Positions 1 to 8,700 of a stretch of 29,482 bases of DNA are shown in pieces. Source of the DNA: Treponema sp. UBA4328 (lineage in GTDB: Bacteria; Spirochaetota; Spirochaetia; Treponematales; Treponemataceae); NCBI GenBank assembly GCA_002394465.1, contig DGTU01000160.1, positions 1-29,482 of the forward strand, read 5' to 3'. A program made the translations under genes and the position numbers. Every line of letters starts with the position of its first letter. Within the stretch, counting starts at the first letter, position 1. The notes beneath the pieces were generated by a model. That model saw nothing but the letters and a program-made list of their open reading frames with translations, did not search any database and was not told the DNA's origin.

Positions 1-39
1 CATCAAAAACAGCAGTTTTTAAACTTTCTCCGCCTATAT

Positions 40-74
40 ATATATGCCAGTGCTTCTATGGCGCCGGCATATAT
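40..74 (+). promoter_or_regulatory. Leader hairpin upstream of ssb
   Basis: A perfect 9-bp inverted repeat (ATATATGCC at 40-48, GGCATATAT at 66-74) encloses a 17-nt loop. It follows a TATATATATA run (35-44) that could itself be a -10 region. If transcription starts just after that run, only the right arm would be in the mRNA; if it starts upstream, a leader hairpin forms about 40 nt before the ssb start. No function can be assigned from sequence alone. Confidence 0.35.
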
Positions 75-112
75 CAAATATGGGTTCCGGCCGGACCGAT
101 GGAGAAACAATT

Positions 113-547
113 ATGAATGGTATGAACCAGGTAATTCTTGAGGGGAATGTGGTACGTGCTCCTGAATTTAAGGACACAGGTATTGGAAGTAAACTTTGCA
201 TCATGCCTATTGCCGTGAACAGAGATTACAAAGATCACAACGGGAATGATGCAAGTGAAGTCGGTTATTACGATGTTGAAGCGTGGGGTGATAAACTGGC
301 TTCCGTTATTGAAAAGTGTGGCTTTAAAGGACGCGGAGTTCGTGTAGTCGGAAGGCTCAAGCAGAACAGATGGCAGAATGATGAAGGCAAATGGAACAGC
401 AGAATTTATGTTGTTGCAGAGCACATCGATTTCAAATGGATGAAAAAGAAGGATGATGAATCTTCTGATTCAACCAGTGAATCTGACCTCAAGTCTGCCG
501 CAAAAGGCATGCGCCGTGCGGCAGAAAAAGAGGAAACTGTTTTCTAG
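113..547 (+). CDS. ssb: Single-stranded DNA-binding protein
   Basis: Single-stranded DNA-binding protein of replication, repair and recombination; cytoplasmic. The ATG at 113 is preferred because GGAG lies at 101-104 with normal spacing and because it starts the family-typical N-terminus (MNGMNQVILEGNVV). An upstream in-frame ATG at 44 would add 23 residues unlike any SSB and lies inside a hairpin. The product is 144 residues. The OB fold covers roughly residues 4-105, with the expected features: the N-terminal strand, the YYDVEAWG segment, the GRGVRVVGRLKQNRW strand and the YVVAEHIDF strand. A short Ser/Asp/Glu/Lys-rich linker follows. The tail ends EKEETVF rather than the DDDIPF-type tip of model SSBs, keeping only an acidic run and a final Phe. 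It converges on the U32 gene with a 15-bp gap. Confidence 0.95.
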   Translation: MNGMNQVILEGNVVRAPEFKDTGIGSKLCIMPIAVNRDYKDHNGNDASEVGYYDVEAWGDKLASVIEKCGFKGRGVRVVGRLKQNRWQNDEGKWNSRIYVVAEHIDFKWMKKKDDESSDSTSESDLKSAAKGMRRAAEKEETVF

Positions 548-556
548 CTGAAACCT

Positions 557-572
557 ACGCTGTTACCAGCGT
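557..572. other. Small inverted repeat between convergent genes
   Basis: ACGCTG (557-562), loop TTAC, CAGCGT (567-572) forms a 6-bp stem between the ssb stop and the U32 stop, overlapping the latter. There is no U-tract on either side, so it is at best a weak or rho-assisted 3' end signal. Confidence 0.25.
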
Positions 573-2827
573 TCACCTCTCTTCAGAGGACGGCGGCCCT
601 TGCCGCCGGAACGCCCGTATTTTTGAGATTTGAGTTTTTCCTGTTTTTCAATTGCCAGACGTTCAGCACCAGCACGATAGGCTTCGAGTTTTTCAGGATT
701 GTAAAAACCGTCTTTCCAGTTAAAGCGGGATGCATCCTGGACAGGCTGATTTTTGATTATTGAAGACTGCACGACTTTGAGTTCCTGTTTTGAAACCTTA
801 GTCCTGCTGAAGTCAATAAGAAAACGCCTGAAACCGTCTTTCTTAAGCTGAGTTGTCTTGTCTGTGATTGAGAACGGAGCTTCCGGCATTACATATGATC
901 CGTCAGGTGTAGAAAGAACCTTAAATTCCATCTGCTCCTTATCAGAGAAATATGTAAAGTCATAATCAGCAGGCATTTTGAAGCGTATTCTGAATAAGGC
1001 AGGATATGAATATACAGTAATCATAACGCGGTCACGGACATTCATGTCAAAAGTCTGCTTCAGGTTATCGCGTGAATTTTCCTGCGGAGTTATGAATGCG
1101 CCGATGTTCTGATTCTCGAGGAATGATACAGCCCAGCGGTTGAATGTATACAGATAAGAACCGGCAATCATGCTGACCTTTTTGTTTTTCAGCATTGCAA
1201 TATGTGCAACATTGTTTACGATGAAAGTCCTGAAACCGTCCTGAATAAGCATGTCCAGCGTCTGGGCAAGGGATTCTTCAAGGCTGGAAGGACAATATGC
1301 ATCAAGGCTGATTATCATCTGCTTTTTTGAAAAAGGAAGAACCGTCCTGTGAGACGTCAGTTCCTGAATTGTACTTGTATTCAGTTCAAGAACTGCCCTT
1401 ACAGGATGTATTGACTGTGCGAGGAACAAATCAGCGACCGTTGAAACCTGTATATAAAGTCCTTCCGGGAAATATGAGAGTTCATCTTTCTCAACAGGAG
1501 TAAGATCAAGAACTGGCAGGACTTCATCTTTAGGCTGCTGTCTGTATTTTCCCATATCATTTGGAAGCACATGCGGATAGCGCTTTGACATTGATTTAGT
1601 CTGAAGCAGATAAACTTCATCACCGCGATGGAAACCAAGCGGAACGTCTATCCACCTTACGCCGTCTTCATCCTGATTAACGATTTTAACCTTGTGGCTT
1701 GCACGTCCAGTATCATCTTTTTTATGAATACGTATTGAGTCACCCGGATCCGGTTCATAGGAACCGCCTTTGAGTGTTGCCATTACGATACGTTTTTCTT
1801 CTGTATCTGATGACGCTTCGTAAGCAGCCTGTTTTGCCTCATCGTCTGCCGCAGTAATTTTATCGATATGTCCGAGATAAATTCCTGTTCCGCCGGCCTG
1901 ATCCGGATTAAGTATTTTTGAACCGGCACCTTCGACACCGTCAGCATTACTCTTGAAATCATACCAGTAAGTTGTCTTGGAACGGGCGAAATCCGTTGCA
2001 AGCATTCTCTTTGCAGCGGCAACTGCTCCCTTACGGTCTTCTTCACAGTGATCCATAAGATAACGGTAGGCTGCAACAACACTTCCGACATATTCAGCAC
2101 TTTTCATGCGGCCTTCGATCTTAAAGCTTTCAACACCGAGTGCCATAAGATCAGGAATTTTATCTACCAGCTGGAGGTCCGACGGGCTGAAATAATAACC
2201 CTGCTTTTCTCCGCTGGAAGTTTCTGCTGTATACAGACGCCTGCAGGCCTGAGTACACATACCGCGGTTTGCAGACTTTCCGCCCAGATAGCTTGAAAAT
2301 AGGCACAGACCGCTTTCGCTGACACAGAGCGCACCGTGTATGAACATTTCAATTTCTGTATTTGTATGTTCTTTGATTTTCTGGATTTCTTCAAGTCCAA
2401 GTTCGCGCGCAACTACAACACGCTTAAGGCCGGCCTTACTCAGAAGATTTACGCCGGCAGCACTCTCAACATTCATCTGAGTTGAACCGTGAAGTTCAAG
2501 CTGCGGGAAAAATTCCTGACACATCCTTACGACACCGAAATCCTGAACGATAAGACCGTCAGGACCGATTTTATTCAGATATGAGAGAAACCTGTAAAGG
2601 CGTTCAGTTTCAGCTTCCTCGCTGACTGTATTTACAGTGACATAGATTTTTTTATTCTGACGATGAAGTGCAGATACAGTTGCTTCAAACTGGCTCCATG
2701 CAAAATTAGAAGAACGAAGCCTTGCATTAAAAGATTTAAGTCCAAGATAAACTGCGTCTGCACCTTCACCAATTGCAGCATCCAGAGCTTCCGGATTGCC
2801 TGCAGGTGCTAATAATTCTGATTTCAT
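563..2827 (-). CDS. U32 family protein, RlhA-like (RNA hydroxylation / collagenase-like)
   Basis: Large U32-family protein of 754 residues. Characterised relatives (RlhA, TrhP, UbiU/V) carry an Fe-S cluster and hydroxylate 23S rRNA, tRNA or ubiquinone precursors using prephenate or similar donors. Older annotations call them collagenase-like peptidases. The N-terminal barrel shows LLAPAGNPEALDAAIGEGADAVYLG. The family signature is near 160-195 (EMFIHGALCVSESGLC...GMCTQACRR), with cysteines 168, 175, 191 and 195 as probable cluster ligands, followed by SFKIEGRMKSAEYV near 235-248. The long C-terminal half (about 300-720) fits the extended RlhA subgroup, and a Lys/Arg/Gly-rich tail suggests RNA contact. 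No Shine-Dalgarno is visible. The start codon lies 6 nt after an extended -10, suggesting a leaderless mRNA. The exact substrate is not determinable; RlhA-like rRNA modification is the best guess. Confidence 0.85.
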   Translation of the reverse strand: MKSELLAPAGNPEALDAAIGEGADAVYLGLKSFNARLRSSNFAWSQFEATVSALHRQNKKIYVTVNTVSEEAETERLYRFLSYLNKIGPDGLIVQDFGVVRMCQEFFPQLELHGSTQMNVESAAGVNLLSKAGLKRVVVARELGLEEIQKIKEHTNTEIEMFIHGALCVSESGLCLFSSYLGGKSANRGMCTQACRRLYTAETSSGEKQGYYFSPSDLQLVDKIPDLMALGVESFKIEGRMKSAEYVGSVVAAYRYLMDHCEEDRKGAVAAAKRMLATDFARSKTTYWYDFKSNADGVEGAGSKILNPDQAGGTGIYLGHIDKITAADDEAKQAAYEASSDTEEKRIVMATLKGGSYEPDPGDSIRIHKKDDTGRASHKVKIVNQDEDGVRWIDVPLGFHRGDEVYLLQTKSMSKRYPHVLPNDMGKYRQQPKDEVLPVLDLTPVEKDELSYFPEGLYIQVSTVADLFLAQSIHPVRAVLELNTSTIQELTSHRTVLPFSKKQMIISLDAYCPSSLEESLAQTLDMLIQDGFRTFIVNNVAHIAMLKNKKVSMIAGSYLYTFNRWAVSFLENQNIGAFITPQENSRDNLKQTFDMNVRDRVMITVYSYPALFRIRFKMPADYDFTYFSDKEQMEFKVLSTPDGSYVMPEAPFSITDKTTQLKKDGFRRFLIDFSRTKVSKQELKVVQSSIIKNQPVQDASRFNWKDGFYNPEKLEAYRAGAERLAIEKQEKLKSQKYGRSGGKGRRPLKRGERW

Positions 2828-2833
2828 TGTTAC

Positions 2834-2842
2834 AGTCTAGCA
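2834..2842 (-). promoter_or_regulatory. Extended -10 promoter of the U32 gene
   Basis: On the minus strand TGC-TAGACT (2842-2834) is an extended -10. It is followed by GTAACA and then ATG (2827), so the expected +1 falls on the A of the start codon. The -35 region (TAGTTA) is poor, as is common with extended -10 sites. No Shine-Dalgarno lies between -10 and ATG. Confidence 0.45.
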
Positions 2843-2911
2843 TTTTTTATCAGAATTAACTAGACCGGCAGGCATTCCTTCATTCTGAACGGATATAAGT
2901 TCAGATCCGGC

Positions 2912-3988
2912 TCAGTAGTTTTTCTGGCCGATTGTCCAGGTTTTGCTGGATGTAATTGACCACTGATCTTTACTTCCTGGAACTTCAAAACTGTTCCGCA
3001 TCAACGTATGGGCTGCACTCATCCCGGAAGAATCAGCTGCATTTTCAATTGCATCTCCGCCATCCCAGAGTTCTAATTCTGAAGCAGTCTGCAGCAGTTC
3101 CGCCATGAGGGTTTTGGTCCACTCAGTTTTGCCGCTTGATAAAGGCAGAATATCGTAAAATGTACCGTCAGCACCGTTTTTTACGGCAATTACATCATCC
3201 TTATTCAGAAGCTTTTCATTTTTTTCATTCGGATACCAGAAATCCCTGGCCTCATCAGCAGCTTCAGGACCTTCTGCAATAGTGATATCCTCACCATCTT
3301 CATCAACACAACCTGTATCTGAAAGACTGCGGTAATGGACGACGATTATTTCATCCTTACTGACCTCACATTCAGGGAAAACATATTTCTTATCATAACC
3401 ATAGTTTCCGCTGATTACTTCAAGCCCGCTTGTATTTCCGCTCTCAGTTACGATAAATTCAATGAGTTCACTCCGTTTGGGAGTGCTTGTACCGGAATAA
3501 TCAGTCCGTATTTCGCTGAATGCAAGCCGCGCAGGATGATCATTGTAGCCGAGAAATTCATTTTCATAGGCAAGTGAATTTTTATCACGATCTTTTATAG
3601 TGCAGGAGAAACTGTACGACTGTCCGATTTCAGTCGGAACTGCAAGATAAATGTCCGCACTTTTTTCATCAGCAGAATAAATTACGTCTGTTGCAAGTTC
3701 TTCTCCGCTCGAACTGCTTTTGACTACGACATCCTCCACCGCAAATTCAGACAGGCATGAAAGTGAAATCTGTTCCGAATTTATTACACTGAACGACTCA
3801 ACCTGCGGATATTCAGCTTCCCCTGCGACTAAAGTTATGCCGTCTTCGGTAAGCCTGCAGGAAACAGGAAAAGCACTAAGCATTACGGCCAGGCTGATAA
3901 GAAGTGCACCCGGGAACTGCTTTAAAACAAAAAAAGCAGTACGTTTTGCACTGCTTTTTTTTCTGTAGTAATGTAATTTCTTTTTCAT
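2912..3988 (-). CDS. Putative lipoprotein with lamin-tail-like (LTD) domain
   Basis: Exported protein of 358 residues. A basic N-terminus (about 22 residues with many Lys/Arg) precedes a hydrophobic stretch ending AFPVSC near residue 44, a relaxed spirochaete-style lipobox, so a lipoprotein is likely. Residues about 50-150 look like a beta-rich Ig-like region. Residues about 152-290 (LAFSEIRTDYSG...ELIEFIVTESGNTSGLEVIS...EIIVVHYRS) resemble a lamin-tail/LTD fold, known in secreted bacterial proteins as a possible binding module. The start at 3988 is supported by GGAGG at 3994-3998 and a TATATATA run just upstream; no later start would keep the signal peptide. A perfect terminator-like hairpin lies within codons about 10-20. 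Biological role unknown. Confidence 0.7.
   Translation of the reverse strand: MKKKLHYYRKKSSAKRTAFFVLKQFPGALLISLAVMLSAFPVSCRLTEDGITLVAGEAEYPQVESFSVINSEQISLSCLSEFAVEDVVVKSSSSGEELATDVIYSADEKSADIYLAVPTEIGQSYSFSCTIKDRDKNSLAYENEFLGYNDHPARLAFSEIRTDYSGTSTPKRSELIEFIVTESGNTSGLEVISGNYGYDKKYVFPECEVSKDEIIVVHYRSLSDTGCVDEDGEDITIAEGPEAADEARDFWYPNEKNEKLLNKDDVIAVKNGADGTFYDILPLSSGKTEWTKTLMAELLQTASELELWDGGDAIENAADSSGMSAAHTLMRNSFEVPGSKDQWSITSSKTWTIGQKNY
3929..3961 (-). terminator. Terminator-like hairpin inside the signal-peptide codons
   Basis: Arms of 12 nt, 3929-3940 and 3950-3961 (AAAAAAAGCAGT / ACTGCTTTTTTT), are perfectly complementary around a 9-nt loop. Read on the minus strand, the gene's own direction, the stem is followed by a run of seven T, then GTTTT: the form of an intrinsic terminator. 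It sits about 40-70 nt after the predicted transcription start and inside the open reading frame. The symmetry is exact; regulatory use is inferred. Confidence 0.55.
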
Positions 3989-4001
3989 AAAAACCTCCGC
4001 T

Positions 4002-4011
4002 TATATATATA
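4002..4011 (-). promoter_or_regulatory. Candidate -10 region of the LTD lipoprotein gene
   Basis: TATATATATA on the minus strand (4011-4002) lies directly before AGCGGAGG and the ATG at 3988. Using TATATA at 4011-4006 puts +1 near 3999, just before the GGAGG ribosome site, giving a leader of about 11 nt. No good -35 is seen. The run is flanked by GCT/AGC, making a 15-bp palindrome. Confidence 0.35.
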
Positions 4012-4048
4012 GCAGAGATTTTTCAAAAACTACCTTTTTCTAAAAAAT

Positions 4049-4750
4049 TTACAGACGAATTGTCTCAACCATATACCTGATTGAAGTTCCGGTTTTATCC
4101 TGAACTGTCTTTTCAACTATAAATACAAGGTTACGTCCGCTTTCATCACTGAAGATTCTGTTAATCTGGTATCCGGTTACGCCCTTGCGCCTGATATCAG
4201 GAGAACCTACGATATTTCTGCTGATTACCTTGCCGGTTTCATATGTTTTTTCGAGCGAAATAAAGAATGAAGACTTGCATGTACTGCCCTTTCCTTCAAC
4301 ATTCTTCTCAAGCTTTATATGATAATAAACGCTCTGTCCTGGAGTTGAGCCTTCAAAATCCTTGAAGACAATTTCTGATTCAGGAGCTTTATTTATGTCA
4401 CGCACATAAAGAAGGCTTTCTGCACGGGCCGGTTTGAGCGCATATTTTCTGAGTTTCCATTCTGCCTTTGCATAAAGCTCGTCATAAACTGTTTTGCCGC
4501 TCTTTGATACAGTTGCAGGACCAGGTTTTGTTACGAAGACCTCTCCGTCGATCCAGTCATTTTTTGCGATATCAACTGCGTAAATTTCAGCATATCCCTG
4601 AAAATCACCGTCGGTCTTGCCATATTCACCAAAAACATATGTTTTACCGTCTGCAGAAATTCCGACATCTACGAAAGCCGCAGCATCGCCTGCAAACAGA
4701 CTTATTGTAGCTGCAAGAAATAAAAGTCCGGTTAAAAGCTGCTTTTTCAT
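4049..4750 (-). CDS. DUF2259 family secreted protein
   Basis: Secreted protein of 233 residues. The ATG at 4750 is chosen because GGGAGGA ends 5 nt upstream; a TTG at 4762 would place the ribosome site inside the gene. Residues 1-21 form a Sec signal peptide (MKKQLLTGLLFLAATISLFA) with likely cleavage after LFA. The mature part begins with GDAAAFVDVGISADGKTYVFGEYGKTDGDFQGYAEIYAVDI, the typical opening of DUF2259, a family of predicted secreted proteins common in treponemes. The rest is beta-rich with no visible catalytic motif. No partner or reaction is known. The upstream LTD gene starts 60 bp beyond its stop with its own -10-like run, so the two may be separately transcribed. Confidence 0.8.
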   Translation of the reverse strand: MKKQLLTGLLFLAATISLFAGDAAAFVDVGISADGKTYVFGEYGKTDGDFQGYAEIYAVDIAKNDWIDGEVFVTKPGPATVSKSGKTVYDELYAKAEWKLRKYALKPARAESLLYVRDINKAPESEIVFKDFEGSTPGQSVYYHIKLEKNVEGKGSTCKSSFFISLEKTYETGKVISRNIVGSPDIRRKGVTGYQINRIFSDESGRNLVFIVEKTVQDKTGTSIRYMVETIRL

Positions 4751-4791
4751 AAATCCTCCCAATAATCTGGTTTTATGCTTTTATATGTTCA

Positions 4792-4797
4792 TTATAA
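4792..4797 (-). promoter_or_regulatory. Candidate -10 (TATAAT) of the DUF2259 gene
   Basis: A perfect TATAAT on the minus strand (4797-4792) about 40 nt upstream of the DUF2259 start. A second candidate, TATAAA about 10 nt downstream, pairs with TTTACC at 16 bp. Which one is used is undecided. Confidence 0.3.
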
Positions 4798-4875
4798 TTT
4801 CGGTAAATTCCGTTACGGTCTTTAGAAGAAGTTTTATGTTTTTATGTAAACCTCTCTTACTATTTTAATACGCAA

Positions 4876-4904
4876 TTGCGGATATGTCATTTTTCTACTA
4901 TCAT
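4876..4904 (+). promoter_or_regulatory. Candidate promoter of the polytopic membrane protein gene
   Basis: TTGCGG (4876-4881), 17 bp, TATCAT (4899-4904). The expected +1 is near 4911, three nt before the ATG at 4914 and downstream of the alternative ATG at 4884. If real, it makes 4914 the start and the mRNA nearly leaderless. Confidence 0.3.
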
Positions 4905-4913
4905 GTAACTGTT

Positions 4914-5732
4914 ATGACTTTAAAATTCAGAAACAAAATTACACGTGCATTCTTTTATTTTTCATCTGTCTGCGTAGTAATTGCCGCTGCATATCTGGTA
5001 GCAGGAATCGTAAGCAATTCAATTCATCCGGTTACAAGCACACGCGTTCCTGAATTACTTAATTCAATTCCTTTCATGCCATACGCATCTGCTGCCGCTT
5101 TCATTGCTGCAGGATTTCTTTTCATATATGTTCCAGTCGTTCTCTTCTTCATAAGAAGATATTTCGTTAATACACAGTCTTCAGAAATTATTTTCTTCTA
5201 CGGATTTCTGCTCGCCTGCCTTTCAGAGGGAATAAGGCTTGTTATTCCTCTCTTTGACATAAGCAATTCCTTTTCATCGGTATTTCTTTTTCTCTGCCGT
5301 ATTCTGTATGCAGGCCGCTTCCTTGCACCGATAAGCTTTATATTTCTTTCGATATTGAGTGATTCAGCACAGCGACATGACATAGAAAAGAACTTTTTCC
5401 TTATGATTGCAGTTTCGGGAATCATTGCACTTATAATCCCGGTCAATTCCGCTGAACTCACGACGACTTTTGAACCGACCTACGGATTTTCAGAGATTTT
5501 TAATGTATTCAGGTTTATTCTGTTTGCCGTCGTTATCATTTCACTGCTGTTTTCTGCAAGGAAACGCGACATAAAGGAACTTCAGTATCTGAGTTCGGAT
5601 TTTGCATTTCTGTTTTCAGGCTATATAATCTTAACGATTTCGGACAATTATGTTCTTCTGGCAGCAGGTGCAGTCCTTCTTCCGCTTGGAACTGCAAGAT
5701 TCCTGCTTAACCTTCACAGAATTTACATGTAA
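4914..5732 (+). CDS. Polytopic inner-membrane protein, unknown function
   Basis: Integral membrane protein of 272 residues from the ATG at 4914; an in-frame ATG at 4884 would add ten residues. Neither start has a clear ribosome site, and the candidate promoter favours 4914. Seven or eight hydrophobic segments are spread over the whole length. The first is FFYFSSVCVVIAAAYLVAGIV and the last pair is near the C-terminus (FLFSGYIILTISD, LLAAGAVLLPLGTARFLL). The layout recalls 7TM sensor or transporter-like proteins, but no known motif, soluble domain or catalytic residue is visible. It converges on the large TPR gene with a 5-bp gap. I do not recognise the family. Confidence 0.65.
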   Translation: MTLKFRNKITRAFFYFSSVCVVIAAAYLVAGIVSNSIHPVTSTRVPELLNSIPFMPYASAAAFIAAGFLFIYVPVVLFFIRRYFVNTQSSEIIFFYGFLLACLSEGIRLVIPLFDISNSFSSVFLFLCRILYAGRFLAPISFIFLSILSDSAQRHDIEKNFFLMIAVSGIIALIIPVNSAELTTTFEPTYGFSEIFNVFRFILFAVVIISLLFSARKRDIKELQYLSSDFAFLFSGYIILTISDNYVLLAAGAVLLPLGTARFLLNLHRIYM

Positions 5733-5737
5733 GGCAG

Positions 5738-8700
5738 TTATTTGAGTTCAGTGTCATCTTCAAGGATAACCGGAATATCCGTATAGATTGACGGCTTGAA
5801 TGCCGAATACGGACGGGTTATATACTTGATGTTCTGCTGTGCCAGGTTGCTTCCTTCAAGACGTTCCATTGTTTTCTGATTGCGCGTAAGTGCGTCCCAT
5901 GCCCTGAGGGAATCCTGAAGCCTTGTAATTGCCTGTCCGTGCTTGTTTGAATCTCCGGTCTGCTCGGCAATGCGGTAAAGCGTAACTCCAAGATTATTGT
6001 TTACCTTGAGGAATTTATCTACGAGATCGAAGTCATCTTTATTTCCCTGCGGCTGAAGGCTCTTTTCGGCGGCATGACGTACATTAAGGGTATTAAGCAG
6101 GTCTGTGTAATATGACTGGGCAGCATAATTGTCTCCCCTGAGGCTGAGTACATTTCCAAGACTCAGAAGCAGGTTTGCATCCTTATTTTTGTATTCAGAC
6201 GTGCGGATAAAATATGCAAGAGCCTTATCATAATCCTTTCTGTTGTAATTGATTACGCCAATCCTGTAATTAAGCGAAGGAATGTCATATTTTGTGTTTA
6301 TTGCATCAGTATAATTATCAAGGGCTGCATCCATGTCACCGCTGATAAAGTAATTTATATCACCGAGGTCAGCATAAAGCTTTCCCGTATTTTCATCGCC
6401 GTCAAATCCGTTTTTAGCCCGTTCAGATTTGTAAAGGTCAATTCCCTTTGTATAAATTTCCTGAGCCTTGAGGTATTCACGGTTTCTTACATGAAGTTCA
6501 CCAAGAAGTCTTGTAGCATCTATTTCGAGGTAAGTATTTTTTCTCGTCCTGACTTCAAGCTTATCAAACAGATCAAGGGAACGCTTGAGTTCATTTCTTG
6601 CAAAGTCACTGTTTCCGTTGTAGATATAGTAGCGGGCAATGTTATAGCGTGCCACTGGATTTGAACGGTCATTTTCAACTGCAAATTTAAGCATTCCGAG
6701 AACATCTTCTATAGAAGAACGAAGGTATTCTTCAGTTGCAGGAAGCCTTCCGTAGAGTTTATCGAGCATGTAACCTGAAAGTTCAGTCCAGTCTTCGCCT
6801 GCAAGTGATTCCTCACGCGGATAGAAACGGTTTTTCATTTCAAGGACTTTAGTCAGTTTGTCCGTGCGTATATAGTAGCGCATGAGCCTTGACCAGTAGA
6901 AGTCGCTCTTAGGATTAGACTGAACGAGGTCAGTATAGCAACGCTTTGCATTCTCATACTTTGAATGATCAAATTCACCCCATTCAAGGTTTATGTCACC
7001 GAGAAGCATAATTCCATCAGGATCGTTAATGTAGTAATCAAGGACGAACCGCCTTACAAGGCTTTCCGCTTCTTCGTATTTTGCTTCATCAAAGGCCTTC
7101 ATTTCGGCAATTTCAAGTCCGGCCTGTTTATCCATGTCAAACGTACCAAGGATTTTGCGGTACATGCTTCCTGCACGCTCATACTGCTTATGCTTTCTGT
7201 AACCGCGGGCATATTTATAGAACCAGTCTATGTCTTTCTTATATTCAACCGCTTCATTGAATTTTATTTCAGACTGCTCGTAATCGTTCTGTTCAAGCAG
7301 ATTATAGCCCTGTTCATAAAGGTTCGAAGCAACAACCGGACGATATACGAAAGAAACAAACAGATTAAAGAGGCAGTAGCCGGTCATGCACAGGAGAACT
7401 GCAATAATTGCACCAGGTATAATCCTGTTCCTGAGCTGATACTGGAAAGATGCCTTATATGCTTCGTACTGCGCAAATGAACGTCTCTCAAAGTCACGCG
7501 GAACCGGGATCGCAATATCGAGCATCTTTTCAAGATGAGTTGCAAGCTGGCGGGCAGATACTTTTTTGAGGATTTTTTCAATTACTTCAAATACGGCGTC
7601 ATCAGTAAATTCGTTCTTTACGATGAGATCTTCTACAGCAACCCTTACGTTAAGAGGATATTCATTAAGGTTTTTCTTGAAAGTTTCGTATTCCTTTTCT
7701 GTAAGGGTATTTTTAGGCTTAATGACAGCCTGTGAAAAATCAGCCGTATCAATTGCAGGCTTTTTCTTTTTATCAAAGTTTGCAGTTTCAGTATCCGAGA
7801 ATCCCGGGATTTCAAAATTATCATCGAGAACAAAGTCGTCGACATCTTTTGCCATTGTAACCGGGAATTCATCATCTCCGGAAGCAGAACTGCCCTGAGA
7901 ACCTTCACTTGAGAAATCAAGGCCTTCCATTGCAGAAGTATCAAAAGTCTCTGCAGGAACATCCATTGAAGCATCCGGAGCACTTCCGGCTTCAGGGAAA
8001 TCAAGCCCGCTTGTATCAAAAGCTGCACTTACATCTTCTGCAGGCGGAACAGGTACATTATCAAAGCCTGGTTCTCCAGAATCCTGTACAGGAGGAGCAT
8101 CAAGGTCAGGAATACTGAAATCTGTTTCAGCCGAATCTCCTGCAGGTTCTGCAGGCGGCATGTCGAGATCAGACATATCAAATACAGGAGGTGTATCAAC
8201 AGGAACAGGTGCTTCTTCAACGGCAGAATCCTGAGTATCCCCTGCAGGAAGAACATCATCCATGACGGCAGAACCTGCATCAGTTTCTGCAACTTCATCC
8301 GGGAGTCCCTCGTTCATGTCTATCATTTCACCGCTGAATGCAAAATCATCAGCCTGAGGATTTTCTTCCGCCGGAGTTTCAGGAACAGCTTCAGGTGCAG
8401 GTTCTTCTGCAGCAGGCATTTCAAGTTCTTCAGGAGACGGCATTTCAGCCAGATCAGATATATCCGGAATATCAGACGGAGAAGGAGTATCTTCAGAAGG
8501 TTTGAGCAGGGCATCAAGTCCCATATCTTCAAGCGGGACTTCAGCAGGGGCCGCATCCTGAGCTTCAGGAGCAGGTTCATCAAGGAAATCAGAAAGATCC
8601 GGTACACCGTCACCGGCAGCCGGCTGAGGATTTAAAATTGAATCAAGGTCAGGAACATTATCCCCGCCTTCAGGAAGGCCGGATGCAGCGGCAAGAGCCT

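Noticed and set aside
44..112. In-frame upstream ATG extending ssb by 23 residues
   Set aside because: The extension is unlike SSB N-termini, lies in a hairpin, and the ATG at 113 has a well-spaced GGAG.
6965..7480. Open frame of 171 codons opposite the TPR gene
   Set aside because: Antisense to an alpha-helical coding region; composition is that of a reverse-strand shadow.
8029..8613. Leu-rich open frames overlapping the acidic N-terminus of the TPR protein
   Set aside because: Produced by the Pro/Ala/Glu-rich low-complexity codons in another frame.
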